Shown here: piece after piece, positions 62,542-64,000 of the stretch | How the letters are laid out: each line of letters opens with the position of its first letter | How positions within the stretch are numbered: the first letter of the stretch is position 1 | Assembly: GCF_013032005.1 (NCBI RefSeq) | Contig: NZ_WQBE01000006.1 | Location: 124,001 to 188,000, forward strand | Length of the DNA: 64,000 nt | Direction: 5' to 3' | Source: Ruegeria atlantica | Lineage (GTDB): Bacteria; Pseudomonadota; Alphaproteobacteria; Rhodobacterales; Rhodobacteraceae | Notes under the pieces: generated by a model | What the model was told of the DNA's origin: nothing | The model's input: the letters and a program-made list of their open reading frames with translations, nothing else | Databases searched by the model: none | Made by a program: the position numbers and the translations under genes

Positions 62542-64000
62542 AGGCCGAAGCTGCCGTAGGGGATAAACCGGACTAGATCGCCCGGTTTGATATGGCGCGC
62601 GCCGTCTTCGATTTCGACCAGCCCTTCGGCCCAGCTGAGCCCGCTGATCCGGCCCGATCCTTCAGAGGCAAACACCTCGACCCGGCCATCGCGCACTCGG
62701 GCGCGCAGATATTCGCGGCGGCCCGGTTTCTTGCGTTTTTCAAAGGCGGCGGGCAGATCGAACCCCTGTGGGTCCTGCCAGCCCTCACCCGCCATCAGAC
62801 CCAAAGCCGGGCGCGCAAAGATCAGGGTGCAGACCTTAGCCGCAACCGGATTACCCGGCAGGCCAAAGACCGGTGTGCCTTCCCACAATCCCAGAGCCAG
62901 CGGCCGCCCCGGTTTGAGCGCAATCCTCCATTCCTGCATCGCCCCCGCCTCTCGCAACAGGGCCGAGACGTGATCCTCATCCCCGGCTGACGCGCCACCG
63001 CTGGTCAGGATTACATCCGCCTGTTCCGCCGCCGCATTCAGGCGATCGCGCAAATCTTCCCGGTCATCAGAAACCCGCCCCATATCCACCGGCTGAAACC
63101 CCATGCGGTCGATCAGTGACAACAGCATCGGGCGGTTGGCATCGAATATCTGGCCTGGCCCGGCCTTGTCTCCGGGTTCGATCAGTTCATCACCGGTCGA
63201 CAGCACCGCCACACGCAGCGTATTGCGCACTGGAACTTTTGCAATTCCGGCAGCCGACAACAACGCCAGATCGGCGGGCGTCAACCTTCGCCCGGCAGAC
63301 AGAACCAGATCGCCCGCGGTCACGTCCTCACCTGCACGGCGGGTGTTTGCACCCTGTTTCAGGGGGCCGTGAAAAGCGATGTGGCCATCTTGTACGGTCA
63401 CGTCCTCTTCTAGAATGACCGTATCCACACCCTCAGGCAACGCCGCGCCGGTCAACACCCGCAGCGCATGGCCATGCGGCACCGTGCCATCAAACGGGAT
63501 ACCTGCAGCCGCGCGGCCCGGATGCAATGGCATCACCTGCGCACCCTCGGGCATCGCACCCGCAAATCCGTAGCCGTCAACGGCCGTATTCGGTTGCGGC
63601 GGGTTCGAGCGTTTAGCGATGATATCCTCTGCCAGAATACGCCCCATAGCCTGCGGGAGCGCAATTGTTTCAACAGGCACAACTACCGTCAGCCGCTGGC
63701 GCAGCAGGGCCAGCGCGTCATCCACCGGCGTCCAACTCACCCCGGCAGGCAAAGCAAAGCAATCGTTGCGCAGGGGCGGTGGGGCAATATCCGGCTTGCG
63801 TTGTGACACTCCCAAAATCCAGCCTTCCTCTGCTGCGTTGACGTTCAGATGGTTCGCCAATTCCTCGGGTCGCATCCCGGCCAGTGACAGCGCGACCTGT
63901 TCCACCTGCCAGGCGTCCTTGATCCGGTCTTTCGGCCCGGCCCCCAGGGTAAGCGAGGGCCAGATTTCCACAAAGGCGACCGGGGTGTCCAGTGGCTCGA
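62538..64000 (-). CDS. moeA: MoeA-family molybdopterin molybdenumtransferase with extra N-terminal region (partial, runs off the window)
   Basis: The frame is open to the window end, so the N-terminus is missing. The MoeA part inserts molybdenum into molybdopterin: it starts near 63770 with LPAGVSWTPVDDALAL and includes NTAVDGYGF, LPEGVDTVILEEDV, AVLSTGDELIEPGD, LTSGGASAGDEDHV, and GLPGNPVAAKVC. Ahead of it lie at least 75 residues (EIWPSLTLG...DRIKDAWQVEQVALSLAG) that are not part of standard MoeA, suggesting a fusion. An internal GTG at 63971 is a poor start because the frame remains open upstream. Confidence 0.85.
   Translation of the reverse strand, partial: EPLDTPVAFVEIWPSLTLGAGPKDRIKDAWQVEQVALSLAGMRPEELANHLNVNAAEEGWILGVSQRKPDIAPPPLRNDCFALPAGVSWTPVDDALALLRQRLTVVVPVETIALPQAMGRILAEDIIAKRSNPPQPNTAVDGYGFAGAMPEGAQVMPLHPGRAAAGIPFDGTVPHGHALRVLTGAALPEGVDTVILEEDVTVQDGHIAFHGPLKQGANTRRAGEDVTAGDLVLSAGRRLTPADLALLSAAGIAKVPVRNTLRVAVLSTGDELIEPGDKAGPGQIFDANRPMLLSLIDRMGFQPVDMGRVSDDREDLRDRLNAAAEQADVILTSGGASAGDEDHVSALLREAGAMQEWRIALKPGRPLALGLWEGTPVFGLPGNPVAAKVCTLIFARPALGLMAGEGWQDPQGFDLPAAFEKRKKPGRREYLRARVRDGRVEVFASEGSGRISGLSWAEGLVEIEDGARHIKPGDLVRFIPYGSFGL

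Overview
The window looks like chromosomal core sequence of a marine Rhodobacteraceae (Roseobacter group, Ruegeria-like). Several things point there: a complete set of ethylmalonyl-CoA pathway enzymes (ccr, ecm, mch, mcl2), a LuxR/LuxI pair, an H-NS/HvrA-type protein, TIGR02186 and TIGR02302 family proteins, the argH-lipoprotein-lysA arrangement, and G+C-rich codon use throughout. I see no insertion sequence, prophage, CRISPR array, rRNA or tRNA.

Layout. 1-2.2 kb: end of a nucleoside-type ABC importer operon (ATPase tail and two permeases). 2.5-4.2 kb: TSUP transporter plus a TIGR02186 protein. 4.2-8.2 kb (minus): small ORF, luxR, luxI, RecD-like helicase and an SDR enzyme. 8.4-14.4 kb: crotonyl-CoA carboxylase/reductase, a PlsB-like acyltransferase, ethylmalonyl-CoA mutase, an H-NS protein and a purine nucleoside phosphorylase. 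14.4-18.7 kb (minus): small ORFs and sdhCDAB. 18.9-22.3 kb (minus): DUF1194 protein, mesaconyl-CoA hydratase, DUF1737 protein, NnrU-like membrane protein and malyl-CoA thioesterase. 23.7-36.1 kb (plus): mdh, then a long suc-lpd cluster (sucC, sucD, sucA, sucB, lpdA) carrying a methyltransferase, a secreted protein, a DUF805 protein and a sulfotransferase between its core genes. 36.2-46.4 kb: PPOX protein, plsC, ftsX/ftsE, zinc-ribbon protein, TIGR02302 protein, lysA, two small lipoproteins, argH, TlpA-like protein. 46.5-49.9 kb: small hypothetical proteins, a sterol-desaturase-like protein and an EAL protein. 50.1-53.2 kb: phaA, phaB and a DMT permease. 53.2-64 kb: YdcH-like protein, tRNA methyltransferase-like protein, polyprenyl synthase, ispE, TPR protein, ETF-QO, soxR with a VOC target, greA, a membrane protein and a MoeA-family protein cut by the window edge.

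How it fits together. The window brings together acetyl-CoA metabolism: TCA enzymes (sdh, suc, mdh), the ethylmalonyl-CoA route for acetyl-CoA assimilation, the phaA/phaB steps that feed that route and polyhydroxybutyrate, and ETF-QO for acyl-CoA oxidation. The sdh and suc promoters share a paired palindromic operator with identical 11-bp spacing at nearly the same distance from the first gene, which suggests one transcription factor coordinates both. The quorum-sensing genes carry two CtrA-type boxes (TTAA-N7-TTAA) and a possible hairpin over the luxI ribosome-binding site. The phaA upstream region has a PhaR-type palindrome, and soxR and its neighbour share a textbook MerR-family promoter.
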